Source: Massilia sp. Root418
Lineage (GTDB): Bacteria; Pseudomonadota; Gammaproteobacteria; Burkholderiales; Burkholderiaceae_D
DNA length: 64,000 bases
Direction: 5' to 3'
NCBI RefSeq assembly: GCF_001425265.1
Contig: NZ_LMEC01000001.1
Coordinates: forward strand, 266,035-330,034
Under the pieces are notes generated by a model. That model saw only the letters and a program-made list of their open reading frames with translations. It did no database searches and was not told the DNA's origin. Positions 18,097-27,250 of this stretch are shown in pieces (positions within the stretch are counted from its first letter, which is position 1; every line of letters begins with the position of its first letter). The position numbers and the translations under genes were made by a program.

Positions 18097-20580
18097 ATGA
18101 CCAAGCCCGCCTCCCTGCTCGCACTCCTGCTGCTGACCGCCATCCCCTCCGCGCCTGTCTTCGCCGCCGACGCGCCTAAAACGCTCTCCGAGCACACCAG
18201 TGGGCTGCAGGCGCAGCCGGGCTTCATCGACGTCTGGCGCGACAGCGACAAGGGCAGGGTGCTGCTGTCCGTGGCTGCGCTGGACCAGCCCTTCCTGCTG
18301 GTGAGCTCCCTGCCGTACGCGCTCGGCTCGAACGACGTGGGCCTGGACCGCGGCCAGCCCGGCGAAGTGAAGATGGTGCGCTTCCGGAAGCACGGTGCGC
18401 GCCTGTTCCTGGTGCAGGACAACAGCCGCTTCGTGGCCGCCTCGCGCGACGCGGACGAGCGCGCGGCCGTGGCCGAATCCTTTGCCGGCGCGGTGCTGTG
18501 GGCCGGCGACATCCTCGCCAGCGACGGTGGCAAGCACCTGGTGGACTTCTCCAGCTTCCTGCTGGCCGACCAGCACGGCGTGGCCAGCCGCATCGCAGGC
18601 GCCAAACAGGGCGCCTACAGCGTGGACGCGAGGCGCAGCGCCGTGCTGCCCGAGCTGGCCAGGAGCTTCCCCGACAATACCGAGCTGGAGGCGCTGCTGA
18701 CCTTCCAGGGCCCCGGCCAGGGCGAATACGTCAAGCAGGTGGCGGCCGATCCGGCCAGCCTGTCCATGCGCCAGCACATCAGCCTGGTGCGCCTGCCGGA
18801 TACGGGCGCCGGCGCCGGCGCCACGCGCTATCAGCCGCGCGTCTACCACCCGGCCTCCGGCGGCTTCGATACCGGCTACTACGACTTCGCCACGCCGCTG
18901 GCCAAGAGCCTGGACGTGCGCTGGCAAGTGCGCCACCGCCTGGAAAAATCCGATCCCGCCGCCGTGGCAGCCGGCACGCCCGGCGCCGTGAAAAAGCCCA
19001 TCGTCTACTACGTGGACCGCGGCGCGCCGGAACCCGTGCGCAGCGCCTTGCTCGACGGCGCCCGCTGGTGGGCCAGCGCCTTCGAGAAGGCTGGCTTCAA
19101 GGACGCCTACCGCGTCGAGCTGCTGCCCGAAGGCGCCGACGCCATGGACGTGCGCTACAACGTCATCACCTGGACCCACCGCGCCACGCGCGGCTGGTCC
19201 TACGGCAATGCGCTGTCCGACCCGCGCACCGGCGAAATCATTCGCGGCGCCGTCAACCTCGGCTCGCAGCGCGTGCGGCAGGATATCCTGATCGCCGAAA
19301 GCCTGCTGGCGCCTTACGGCAAGGGTGGCGGCGCGGACAAGCAGAAGCTGGCGGAGGCCATGGCGCTGGCGCGCTTGCGCCAGCTGTCCGCGCACGAAGT
19401 CGGCCACACGCTCGGCTTTGCCCACAATTTCGCGGCCAGCCGCCACGGCAACGGCTCCGTGATGGACTATCCCCACCCGGTCCTGAAGATCAACGCCCAG
19501 GGCGAGATCGACGTGCAGGATGCCTACGGCGTGGGTGTTGGCCCGTGGGACGACTACATCGTCAAGCACGTCTACGGCCAGTTCGCCAGCGAAGACCAGG
19601 CTGCAGCGGCGCTGGCGAAACTGCGCGCCGAGGCGCGCGCCGCCGGGCTGGAATACGCCGGCGACAGCGACGCCCGCTCGCCCGGCTCGGTCCATCCGCA
19701 AGGCCTGCTGTGGGACTTCGGCCCCGACTCGATCAAGACCTGGGATGCGCTCGGTGCCGTGCGCCGCAAAGCGCTGGACCAGTTCTCGTTCGCCGTGCTG
19801 CCCGACGAGCGCCAGGCCGGGGAACTGGAAGCGCGCCTGGTGCCGGTCTACCTGCTGCAGCGCTATCAGGGCGAAGCGCTGGCGCGGCTGGTCGGCGGCG
19901 GCGACTTCGAATACGGCACCAGCGGCGACGTGAAAGCGGGGCTGGCGAAAGGCGGCGTGCGCGTGGTGCCCGCCAGCACCCAGCGCGATGCGCTGGCCCG
20001 CCTGGCCGATACGCTGCGCGCGGAGTACCTGGCCCTGCCGGCCGGCGTGCTCGACCAGCTCACGCCGCCTGCGCAAGGCTATGAGCGCAACCGCGAGTAC
20101 TTCCAGACCGGCATGGACAGCGTGTTCGACGCCTTGTCCGCAGCGGAGGCGGGCGCCGCGCACAGCGTGGGCTTCCTGCTCGACGCGGCGCGCCTGAATC
20201 GCCTGGCCTGGCAGCATGCGCGTGATCCGCAGCAGCCCGGCGCAGCCGAAGTGGTGAACCTGCTGCTGCAGCGGACCTGGAAGCGCGAGCCGGTGCCCGC
20301 GTCACTGCCGGGCGGCGAGGCGGTGCAGACCGCCGCCAACTGGGTGCTGCTGGACGCCACGCTGAATGTGCTGGACGGCGGCAGGCTGCATCCCGGCGTG
20401 CAGGCCGAACTGCGCGGTGCCGCCGCTGACTTCGCGGCGTGGCTGGCGAAGCATCCCGGCCAGGGCACCACTGTGGCCAGCCGCAAGCAGGCCGCCGAAC
20501 TCCTTCGGGCCTACTTCGCAGACCCCCGCAGCGTAAAACTGCGCGCCTTGCCATCCGTGCCGCCCGGCGCCCCGATCTGA
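18097..20580 (+). CDS. Secreted zinc-dependent metalloprotease (metzincin-like)
   Basis: This 827-residue protein has a signal peptide (about 1-23, ending PVFAA). The zinc site is HEVGHTLGFAH at residues 433-443 (H433, E434, H437, H443), followed by SVMDY, which looks like a metzincin Met-turn. The regions before and after match large bacterial proteins annotated as zinc-dependent metalloprotease with DUF5117/DUF4953-type domains. It probably acts in the periplasm or outside the cell, like the adjacent S9 peptidase in the same orientation, so the two may serve peptide scavenging. The substrate is unknown. Confidence 0.85.
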   Translation: MTKPASLLALLLLTAIPSAPVFAADAPKTLSEHTSGLQAQPGFIDVWRDSDKGRVLLSVAALDQPFLLVSSLPYALGSNDVGLDRGQPGEVKMVRFRKHGARLFLVQDNSRFVAASRDADERAAVAESFAGAVLWAGDILASDGGKHLVDFSSFLLADQHGVASRIAGAKQGAYSVDARRSAVLPELARSFPDNTELEALLTFQGPGQGEYVKQVAADPASLSMRQHISLVRLPDTGAGAGATRYQPRVYHPASGGFDTGYYDFATPLAKSLDVRWQVRHRLEKSDPAAVAAGTPGAVKKPIVYYVDRGAPEPVRSALLDGARWWASAFEKAGFKDAYRVELLPEGADAMDVRYNVITWTHRATRGWSYGNALSDPRTGEIIRGAVNLGSQRVRQDILIAESLLAPYGKGGGADKQKLAEAMALARLRQLSAHEVGHTLGFAHNFAASRHGNGSVMDYPHPVLKINAQGEIDVQDAYGVGVGPWDDYIVKHVYGQFASEDQAAAALAKLRAEARAAGLEYAGDSDARSPGSVHPQGLLWDFGPDSIKTWDALGAVRRKALDQFSFAVLPDERQAGELEARLVPVYLLQRYQGEALARLVGGGDFEYGTSGDVKAGLAKGGVRVVPASTQRDALARLADTLRAEYLALPAGVLDQLTPPAQGYERNREYFQTGMDSVFDALSAAEAGAAHSVGFLLDAARLNRLAWQHARDPQQPGAAEVVNLLLQRTWKREPVPASLPGGEAVQTAANWVLLDATLNVLDGGRLHPGVQAELRGAAADFAAWLAKHPGQGTTVASRKQAAELLRAYFADPRSVKLRALPSVPPGAPI

Positions 20581-20675
20581 TCCGGCGCGGCCCGTCACAG
20601 CCCGCCATGGCGTCACGCACGGCCCGGCGGGCCGGCCCGGTGCGGGAGATGGCCCGACCGGTCGGCCGCTTCTTC

Positions 20676-21512
20676 CTACAGCCCGTGCTGCGCGCAGAAC
20701 TTCTCCAGCGCAGCGGTGCGGCGGCCGGCCCGCTGCTGCGCCGATTTCTCCACGGCCGCGATGCGGGCCTTCTGCTGGCGCAGTTCCTTGTCCGCCACCA
20801 GATGGCCCGGATAGTCCCCATTGCGGCGGTCCACCGCGCCGCGCAGGTTGGCCCCCTGCAGCGCCTGCATGACTTCGCTTTCCGGGATTGGCCCCTTGAA
20901 CCCGGTGGGGCTGAGCTGGTGCCAGTTGCCGGTGTCGGCTTCCTGCCACGACAGAATGCCGCCGCTGGTGACCGACAGCGGCGACCAGACGTTCTCCTTC
21001 AATGTGAAAGGGCCGGACGATCCGCCGTTTTGGTAAAACGACGGCAGCACGAAATCGGACACCCAGACGCCGTTGAGCGCATAGGCGCAGCCCAGGCTCT
21101 GGCACGGATCGCATACCTCCACCAGAAACCTGACCGTCTTGCCGCTGCCCCTGGGGTCCGGCCCGGTGCGGAAGTTGGCGCCGAGCGGGTCGATCAGCAT
21201 CTCGATCGCCTCGTGGCTGGCCGCCAGCGACCACATGCCCTTGGCCTGGTGCTGCACGATGGCGATCACCGGTTCATCGCTGCGTTCGGGCCGCGAATGC
21301 ATGCCGCCCACGCCGTGCGCGTCCGGCACCACCAGGATCTGCCAGTATTCGCCGGGCGCGTCGCTGGCGTGCTCGAACGGCATGACGATGCCCGACACGT
21401 TCCAGTGCGGGGCCACGTCGCGCGCCAGCTGCTGGCTGATGGCCCCCGCGATTTTCGACAGCTCGGACATGGGGATGGAGACGCCGCGCGGCGCCAGCGC
21501 AATGGGTTGCAT
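20676..21512 (-). CDS. Uncharacterised protein with an HExxE motif, possible zincin
   Basis: I do not recognise a named function. The 278-residue protein has no signal peptide. A central ASHEAIEMLIDPLG segment (HExxE, then DP) is followed by FLVEVCDPCQ and GVWVSDFVLPSFY, an arrangement I recall from a widespread family of zincin-like hypothetical proteins. The third metal ligand is not obvious. The C-terminal 50 residues are charged and helical. The start at MQPIAL (21512) was chosen because it follows the lipoprotein stop codon by 13 bases; an upstream reading would overlap that gene. Co-expression with the lipoprotein is likely. Confidence 0.6.
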   Translation of the reverse strand: MQPIALAPRGVSIPMSELSKIAGAISQQLARDVAPHWNVSGIVMPFEHASDAPGEYWQILVVPDAHGVGGMHSRPERSDEPVIAIVQHQAKGMWSLAASHEAIEMLIDPLGANFRTGPDPRGSGKTVRFLVEVCDPCQSLGCAYALNGVWVSDFVLPSFYQNGGSSGPFTLKENVWSPLSVTSGGILSWQEADTGNWHQLSPTGFKGPIPESEVMQALQGANLRGAVDRRNGDYPGHLVADKELRQQKARIAAVEKSAQQRAGRRTAALEKFCAQHGL

Positions 21513-21525
21513 GTCCACTCCCGCC

Positions 21526-22650
21526 TCAGTTGTCCCTGGCCTTGTGCACCGCGTCCACCTTGTCCGAGATCGAGGTGACCGCATCGCCGATGCCCATCAG
21601 GGCGTCCATCAGGTCGGGCAGCGACACCGAGGCGTTGGCCTTCTGCGCCTGGTCCAGGCCCGCCTTGAGCGCATCCAGTATCTTCTTGTCGTCGATCTTG
21701 TACAGGCTGCGGTAGTTGGCAATCTGCAGCGACAGTTCGGCTGCGGCCGCGCGGTCGGCCGCGCTGGCCAGGCAGTTGCGCGGCGTAGCGGCGCTGCGGC
21801 AGGGGGCCAGGCTGTCCCAGTTGGCGCGGATGGACTTCGCGGTCATCCAGCGCCGGATCGTGATCGAGGCGCCGAGGTTGGAGCGGTTCATCTGCGTGGC
21901 AAGCGGCGAGGCGCTGGCGGGGTAGACCACCTTGCTGCCGAACTTGCCGTCCTTGGTGTCCTCGGCCAGCTCCTTGCGCGCCTCTTCCAGTTGCGGCAAC
22001 AGGCTGGCGACGGTGGCGCGTACCGCCTTTTCGCGCTGCGCCGCTTCGCCGTACTTGAGCAATTCCTTCGCCAGATCGCCCCACGCCATGATCAGGCCAA
22101 CCACTGGTGCGATGGCCGTTGCGTTGAGCGCCGGATCGGCCGACAGCTTGGCGTTGGCGGCGGTATCGGCCGCGAACAGTGCCATGCAGCGGTTGAAGTT
22201 ATCCTTCTTCTTTTTGGCTGCCGCTTGCAGCTCCGCCCCCGGCGCGCCGTCGGCGTTCGCCTGGGCTTCCTTGTTCTTGCGGATCTGCTTGACGTAGCCG
22301 GCGAAACTGGTGTCGTCCGGCTTGGTGGCCACCTTGCTGACGGTTTCCAGCGCATCGCTGAACTGCTGCAGATCGGCCGCGGTGGCGCTCAAGCCCTCCG
22401 GCGCGCCGCACACCAGGCTTTGCGGATTGGCGGCGGGCTGCTCGACCAGGCCGAGTGCGTTCGCCTGGATCACATCGCTTTCCGCCGCCTGCACCACGGC
22501 TGCGGCCTTTGCGAGCGCCGCCACCGGTTCCTCAAGCGCGTTGTTGAAGGTCTTGGCGGTGCTGCAGCCGCCCAACGCGGCCAGCGTGAACAGGGCGGCA
22601 ACGGCGGGCAAGAACGAACGGACAGTTGGCGATACGACGCTTAAAGGCAT
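21526..22650 (-). CDS. Uncharacterised lipoprotein
   Basis: This 374-residue protein has a lipoprotein signal peptide with a clear lipobox (ALGGC-S, cysteine near residue 29). The mature part is rich in alanine and lysine and mostly helical, with an AKKKKDNFNRC segment and no recognised domain. It is probably anchored to a membrane facing the periplasm. It is the first gene of a two-gene unit with the HExxE protein and is divergent from amtB across a 255-base regulatory gap. Function unknown. Confidence 0.65.
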   Translation of the reverse strand: MPLSVVSPTVRSFLPAVAALFTLAALGGCSTAKTFNNALEEPVAALAKAAAVVQAAESDVIQANALGLVEQPAANPQSLVCGAPEGLSATAADLQQFSDALETVSKVATKPDDTSFAGYVKQIRKNKEAQANADGAPGAELQAAAKKKKDNFNRCMALFAADTAANAKLSADPALNATAIAPVVGLIMAWGDLAKELLKYGEAAQREKAVRATVASLLPQLEEARKELAEDTKDGKFGSKVVYPASASPLATQMNRSNLGASITIRRWMTAKSIRANWDSLAPCRSAATPRNCLASAADRAAAAELSLQIANYRSLYKIDDKKILDALKAGLDQAQKANASVSLPDLMDALMGIGDAVTSISDKVDAVHKARDN

Positions 22651-22749
22651 GGTGCGCTCCGGGTCTGGGTTAAAAAGATATCATTTTTACATTTTGCTCC
22701 TAATCGTGCATCTTAAATCTCTCGAATATTCACGCCGCACCAACAGGAG

Positions 22750-22781
22750 GCACCAAGGCGGTGCGCGCACAGAATCGGTGC
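22750..22781. promoter_or_regulatory. Two NtrC-like sites upstream of amtB
   Basis: GCACC-AAGGC-GGTGC (22750-22764) matches the NtrC core GCACC-N5-GGTGC perfectly. GCACA-GAATC-GGTGC (22767-22781) matches with one change. A further half-site GCACC lies at 22737-22741. The pair is about 65-90 bases upstream of the sigma-54 promoter, where an enhancer-binding activator would sit. Confidence 0.7.
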
Positions 22782-22829
22782 GCCGCGTAGCACGCGGGAG
22801 TTGGTGTGAAATCAAGGGCTTAGCTGACC

Positions 22830-22844
22830 GCACCAAATTGGTAC
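22830..22844. promoter_or_regulatory. NtrC-like site overlapping the -24 element
   Basis: GCACC-AAATT-GGTAC matches GCACC-N5-GGTGC except at one base and covers the TGGTAC of the sigma-54 promoter. Occupancy here would compete with polymerase, so it could limit expression at high activator levels. This is inferred; the overlap may also be partly coincidental because both motifs share GG(T)AC. Confidence 0.45.
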
Positions 22845-22854
22845 GAAATTTGCT
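22839..22854 (+). promoter_or_regulatory. Sigma-54 promoter of amtB
   Basis: TGGTACG-N4-TTGCT fits the sigma-54 consensus TGGCACG-N4-TTGCW with one change. It places transcription start near 22866, about 40 bases before the amtB start codon. Nitrogen-limitation control through RpoN and NtrC is expected for an ammonium transporter. Confidence 0.8.
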
Positions 22855-22905
22855 TGTAAGAACATTCTTTATTTCATCTTGCATCCTTTTGGGGAGTGTT
22901 TTGGT

Positions 22906-24108
22906 ATGACTGGTAACAATTCTGGTGCAGACGCGCTATTCATCCTGCTCGGCGCCATCATGATCCTGGCAATGCACGCCGGCTTCGCCTTTCTTGAGCT
23001 GGGCACCGTGCGCAAGAAAAACCAGGTCAACGCGCTGGTGAAAATCCTCGTGGACTTTGCGGTGTCCACCATCGCCTACTTTTTTATCGGTTACGGCATT
23101 GCGTACGGCGTGAACTTCTTTTCCAGCGCCGACGTGCTGGCGGCGAAGAACGGCTACGAGCTGGTGAAGTTCTTCTTCCTGCTCACCTTTGCCGCCGCCA
23201 TCCCGGCCATCATCTCCGGCGGCATCGCCGAACGCGCGCGTTTTCATCCGCAGCTGATCGCCACCGCGCTGCTGGTCGGCTTCGTCTACCCCTTCTTTGA
23301 AGGCATGGTGTGGAACCAGCGCTTCGGTTTCCAGCAATGGCTGCTGCACAGCTTTGGTGCGGAGTTCCACGACTTCGCCGGCTCGGTGGTGGTGCACGCG
23401 ATGGGCGGCTGGATCGCGCTGCCCGCAGTGCTGCTGCTGGGCGCGCGGCGCGGCCGCTACATGAAGAACGGCGCCATCGCGGCCCATCCGCCGTCCTCGA
23501 TACCTTTCCTGGCGCTGGGCGCCTGGATCCTGACCGTGGGCTGGTTCGGCTTCAACGTAATGAGCGCGCAGGCGCTAGACAAGATGAACGGCCTGGTGGC
23601 GGTCAATTCGCTGATGGCCATGGTGGGTGGTACGCTGGTGGCTGTCCTGATGGGTAAGAACGACCCCGGCTTCGCCTATAACGGCCCGCTGGCCGGCCTG
23701 GTGGCGGTGTGCGCAGGGTCCGACCTGATGCACCCGCTGGGCGCGCTGGTCACCGGCGGTATCGCCGGCGCCGTGTTCGTGTGGATGTTCACGCTGGCGC
23801 AAAACAAGTGGAAAATCGACGACGTGCTGGGCGTCTGGCCGCTGCACGGCCTGTGCGGCGCCTGGGGCGGCATCGCCGCCGGCGTCTTCGGCCTGAAGGG
23901 GCTGGGCGGCATGGGTGGCGTGTCCTTCGCGTCGCAGCTGATCGGCACCACGCTGGGCGTCGCCATTGCCGGCGCATCCGGCTACGTCATCTACGGCCTG
24001 CTGAAGGCCACAGTGGGGCTGCGCCTCGATCCGGAGCAGGAATTCCAGGGCGCCGACTTGTCGGTGCACCGCATCAGCTCCACGCCTGAGCGCGAGTCGA
24101 ACTGGTGA
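22906..24108 (+). CDS. amtB: Ammonium transporter (Amt family)
   Basis: This 400-residue inner-membrane channel has eleven predicted helices. Recognisable segments include the N-terminal ALFILLGAIMILAMHAGFAF, the first pore histidine in VVVHAMGGWIALP, the second in WPLHGLCGAWGGIAAG, and the ISGGIAERARF signature. The start at 22906 is supported by GGGGAG 9 bases upstream; the mature-type N-terminus has no long signal peptide. It imports ammonium under nitrogen limitation. A PII gene (glnK) normally sits beside amtB, but none is present on either side, so PII control must come from elsewhere. A sigma-54 promoter precedes it. Confidence 0.93.
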   Translation: MTGNNSGADALFILLGAIMILAMHAGFAFLELGTVRKKNQVNALVKILVDFAVSTIAYFFIGYGIAYGVNFFSSADVLAAKNGYELVKFFFLLTFAAAIPAIISGGIAERARFHPQLIATALLVGFVYPFFEGMVWNQRFGFQQWLLHSFGAEFHDFAGSVVVHAMGGWIALPAVLLLGARRGRYMKNGAIAAHPPSSIPFLALGAWILTVGWFGFNVMSAQALDKMNGLVAVNSLMAMVGGTLVAVLMGKNDPGFAYNGPLAGLVAVCAGSDLMHPLGALVTGGIAGAVFVWMFTLAQNKWKIDDVLGVWPLHGLCGAWGGIAAGVFGLKGLGGMGGVSFASQLIGTTLGVAIAGASGYVIYGLLKATVGLRLDPEQEFQGADLSVHRISSTPERESNW

Positions 24109-24173
24109 GCCTGCGCGGCTATAGTCTATAGTTGCGGGATATGCCGTATCAACATGAACAGAAAGGCAATCCC

Positions 24174-25232
24174 ATGCAAACATGCTCCGTAGGCCTGATT
24201 GGTTATGGCCTCGCCGGCAAGGTCTTCCACGCGCCGCTGATCGTTGCCGCCGCCCCGGCTGGCTTGGCGCTGGCGCGCATTTCCAGCAGCAGCGCAGACC
24301 CGGACGAGGTGCGGCGCAGCTATCCCGATGTCACGCTCGACGCCGGGCCGCAAGCCATGCTGGATGATCCCCGGATCGGCCTGATCGTGGTGGCCACGCC
24401 AAACGCCAGCCACTATGCGCTGGCGCGCGCCGCGCTGGAAGCGGGCAAGCACGTGGTGGTCGACAAGCCCTTTGTCGTGTCGTCGGCGGAGGGCGAGGCC
24501 CTGATCGCGCTGGCGCAGGAGAAGGGCTTGCTCATCAGCGCTTTTCACAACCGCCGCTGGGACAACGACTTCCTGACGCTGCGCAGCTGCATCGAGTCCG
24601 GCAGCCTGGGCCAGGTCCATTCTTACTACGCGCACTTCGACCGCTATGCGCCCCAGGTGAAGCCGCGCTGGAAAGAGGAGGAGCAGCCGGGCGCGGGCAT
24701 CCTGTGGGATTTGGGATCGCACCTGATCGACCAGGCGCTGCAGCTGTTTGGCTTGCCGCGCGCGGTGACGGCGGACCTGTCGGTGCAGCGCGCCGGTGCG
24801 CTGGTGGAAGACTATTTCCATCTCACGCTGGACTACGGCCATTGCAAGGCGGTGCTGCGCGCCGGCATGCAAGTGTGTGCGCCCGGGCCGCGCTATGAAG
24901 TACATGGCACGCAGGGCAGCTTTTCCAAATATGGAATCGATGGCCAGGAAACGGCATTGAAGGAAGGCGCCAGGCCGGGTGACGCTGGCTGGGGCGGCGA
25001 CGACAGCGCCCACTACGCCACGGTGACCTTGATGGAAGACGGCGCCGCCGTGGCGCGGCGCGTGCCGACGCTGGCGGGCAGCTACGAAAGCTACTACGCA
25101 GGCATGGGAAAGGCGATCAATGACCGCCAGCCCGTCCCGGTGGCTGCGGAGGAGGCGCTAAACGTGGTGCGTGTCATCGAGGCTGCCAGGCAGAGCCACC
25201 GCGAGCGCCGCACCGTCGATTTTCCATCGTAA
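24174..25232 (+). CDS. Gfo/Idh/MocA family oxidoreductase
   Basis: This 352-residue protein starts with a Rossmann motif, VGLIGYGLAGKVFHAPLI, and has VDKPFVV, the EKP-like catalytic lysine signature of the Gfo/Idh/MocA family, near residue 95-101. The C-terminal dehydrogenase domain contains the DLGSHLIDQALQLFG segment. Family members oxidise or reduce sugar and cyclitol derivatives with NAD(P). The start at 24174 is preceded by GAAAGG. It resembles E. coli YdgJ, whose substrate is not settled. It lies between amtB and a convergent XRE regulator. Confidence 0.88.
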   Translation: MQTCSVGLIGYGLAGKVFHAPLIVAAAPAGLALARISSSSADPDEVRRSYPDVTLDAGPQAMLDDPRIGLIVVATPNASHYALARAALEAGKHVVVDKPFVVSSAEGEALIALAQEKGLLISAFHNRRWDNDFLTLRSCIESGSLGQVHSYYAHFDRYAPQVKPRWKEEEQPGAGILWDLGSHLIDQALQLFGLPRAVTADLSVQRAGALVEDYFHLTLDYGHCKAVLRAGMQVCAPGPRYEVHGTQGSFSKYGIDGQETALKEGARPGDAGWGGDDSAHYATVTLMEDGAAVARRVPTLAGSYESYYAGMGKAINDRQPVPVAAEEALNVVRVIEAARQSHRERRTVDFPS

Positions 25233-25275
25233 GCTGCAGCGGCGGGGCCGACGCCCGCAGGCGCCCCCGCAGCTT
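25231..25275. terminator. Possible bidirectional terminator
   Basis: AAGCTGC (25231-25237) and GCAGCTT (25269-25275) form outer arms, with GC-rich inner segments (GCGGGGC / GCGCCCCC) able to extend the stem with bulges. It lies between the convergent oxidoreductase and XRE genes and overlaps the oxidoreductase stop codon. Confidence 0.4.
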
Positions 25276-25282
25276 GTGCTGC

Positions 25283-25858
25283 TTAGCGGTGAATTACCAC
25301 CAGAATGGCCTTGGCCTCGGTCTTGCCCGCATTGCGGATGGCGTGATCGAGGTCTCCCGGGTAGCGGGCCGTGCCGCCCATCTTGACCTTCTTCTTGCTG
25401 CCGCCCACCTCAAGCTCCATCGCACCGTGCAGCACCGTCAGGTGCTCGGTGGTGCCGGGGTCGTGCGCCTGGGACACCAGTTCGCCGCCCGCCGCCAGCG
25501 TTAGCTCGTACCACTCATACTTTCCCGCCAGTTCCATCGGTCCCAGGATGCGCATCGTGTAGCCGGCGTGGGCGCCGGGCAGGGTGGGCGTCTCGTGCGC
25601 GTCCAGGATCCTGATCGTCTCAACACTCTTTCCCTGCTCCGACAGCAGTTCGCCGATGGCCACGCCTAGTGCATTGGCCAGTCGCCACGTGATGGCGATG
25701 GTGGGGTTGGCCTTCTCGCGCTCGATCTGCGACAACATGGATTTCGACACCCCGGCTATGCGGGACAGGTCTTCCAGCGTCAGGCCGCGCGCCAGGCGCA
25801 GTCGTTGCAGGGCGGCGCCGACTTCCGGCGGGGCGTTGTTCGGGATAGATGCGCTCAT
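25283..25858 (-). CDS. XRE-type regulator with cupin domain
   Basis: This 191-residue protein has an N-terminal helix-turn-helix (about 13-67: LRLARGLTLEDLSRIAGVSKSML... with QIEREKANPTI) and a C-terminal cupin domain (about 105-190: AGGELVSQAHDPGTTEHLTVLHG). Such HTH-cupin proteins often control amino-acid or polyamine catabolism through a small ligand bound in the cupin. It is divergent from kbl-tdh-sdaA across 164 bases containing half-site repeats, so it is a candidate regulator of that threonine/serine operon. This assignment is inference from position. Confidence 0.88.
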   Translation of the reverse strand: MSASIPNNAPPEVGAALQRLRLARGLTLEDLSRIAGVSKSMLSQIEREKANPTIAITWRLANALGVAIGELLSEQGKSVETIRILDAHETPTLPGAHAGYTMRILGPMELAGKYEWYELTLAAGGELVSQAHDPGTTEHLTVLHGAMELEVGGSKKKVKMGGTARYPGDLDHAIRNAGKTEAKAILVVIHR

Positions 25859-25897
25859 GCGGTTTTCATTCTTTTATATGTTGCAAAGTTCACTGGC

Positions 25898-25936
25898 GTT
25901 CGATATTATCCACTATATTGAACTTGAGTTCGAAAT
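25898..25936. promoter_or_regulatory. Candidate XRE operator: three related half-sites
   Basis: GTTCGATAT (25898-25906) and ATATTGAAC (25915-25923) are inverted arms matching at 8 of 9 positions, spaced 8 bases. A third related half-site, GTTCGAAAT, lies at 25928-25936. The cluster is centred in the divergent gap between the XRE gene and kbl. Confidence 0.5.
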
Positions 25937-26022
25937 AACGGATTTCAGGAGTGCGGTGAAAAAACTGGAGTAAACTCCATTCAGCCCACAGCATAACCCC
26001 ACACCACCAAAAGAGGAAGATC

Positions 26023-27228
26023 ATGAGCGAGCAAGCGAAAAACGCCTTCTACACCGGCCTGCAGCAGAACCTGGACACCCTGCGCGAACAGGGCCTGTAC
26101 AAGCCTGAGCGCGTGATCGCTTCCCGCCAGGGCGCCGAGGTGGTGGCGCAGGACGGCCGCACGCTCATCAATATGTGCGCCAACAATTACCTGGGCCTGT
26201 CGGGTGAGGAGTGGGTGGCCAAGGCGTCCATCGATGCTACCGAGAAGTACGGCTACGGCCTGTCGTCGGTGCGCTTCATCTGCGGCACCCAGACCGTGCA
26301 CAAGGAACTGGAGCAAGCCATTTCCGCCTTCCTCGGCACCGAAGACACGATTCTCTACGCGGCCGCCTTCGACGCCAACGGCGGCGTGTTCGAGCCCCTG
26401 TTCGATGAGAACGACGCCATCATCTCCGACGCGCTGAACCACGCCTCCATCATCGACGGCATCCGCCTGTGCAAGGCCGCGCGCTTCCGCTACGCCCACA
26501 ACGACATGGCCGACCTGGAAAAGCAGCTGCAGGACGCGGCCGGCAAGCGCAACAAGATCATCGTCACCGACGGCGTGTTTTCCATGGACGGCACCATCGC
26601 CCAGCTGGACAAGATCGTGGCGCTGGCCGAGCAGTACGGCGCGCTGGTGATGATAGACGAATGCCATGCCTCCGGCTTCATGGGCAAGACCGGGCGCGGC
26701 ACGCACGAACACCACAATGTGCTGGGCAAGATCGACATCATCACCGGCACGCTGGGCAAGGCACTGGGCGGCGCCATGGGCGGCTTCACATCCGGCCGCA
26801 AGGAAGTGATCGACACGCTGCGCCAGAAATCGCGTCCCTACCTGTTCTCCAACACGCTGGCGCCGTCGATCGCCGGCGCGTCGCTGGAAGTGCTCAAGCG
26901 CCTGTCCGCTTCCACCGAGCTGCGCGACCGCTTGCACGAAAACACCGCCTACTTCCGCAAGGAGATCGAACGCATCGGCTTCACCATCAAGCCGGGCACC
27001 CACCCGGTGGTGCCGGTGATGCTGTTCGACGCGCCGGTGGCGCAGAAATTTGCCGCGCGAATGTATGAGCTGGGCGTTTTGCTCAGCGGCTTCTTCTACC
27101 CGGTAGTACCGATGGGCCAGGCCCGCGTCCGTGTGCAGCTCTCCGCCGCCCACACCCGCGAGCAGCTGGACACGGTACTGGCAGCATTCGAACAGGCGGG
27201 CCGCGAACTCGGCTTGCTGAAGAACTAA
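26023..27228 (+). CDS. kbl: Glycine C-acetyltransferase (2-amino-3-ketobutyrate CoA ligase)
   Basis: This 401-residue PLP enzyme splits 2-amino-3-ketobutyrate with CoA into glycine and acetyl-CoA. It aligns by eye with Kbl over its whole length: NNYLGLSG near 48, YGYGLSSVRFICGTQ, the DEMIDECHASGF-type segment VMIDECHASGFMGKTGRG, and the PLP lysine in TGTLGKALGGAMGG. AGAGGAAG lies just upstream of the ATG. The next gene makes the unstable substrate, so the two products work as a pair. The operon is divergent from an XRE-cupin regulator. Confidence 0.95.
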   Translation: MSEQAKNAFYTGLQQNLDTLREQGLYKPERVIASRQGAEVVAQDGRTLINMCANNYLGLSGEEWVAKASIDATEKYGYGLSSVRFICGTQTVHKELEQAISAFLGTEDTILYAAAFDANGGVFEPLFDENDAIISDALNHASIIDGIRLCKAARFRYAHNDMADLEKQLQDAAGKRNKIIVTDGVFSMDGTIAQLDKIVALAEQYGALVMIDECHASGFMGKTGRGTHEHHNVLGKIDIITGTLGKALGGAMGGFTSGRKEVIDTLRQKSRPYLFSNTLAPSIAGASLEVLKRLSASTELRDRLHENTAYFRKEIERIGFTIKPGTHPVVPVMLFDAPVAQKFAARMYELGVLLSGFFYPVVPMGQARVRVQLSAAHTREQLDTVLAAFEQAGRELGLLKN

Positions 27229-27250
27229 ACCAAAGAACAGAAAGAACAGC

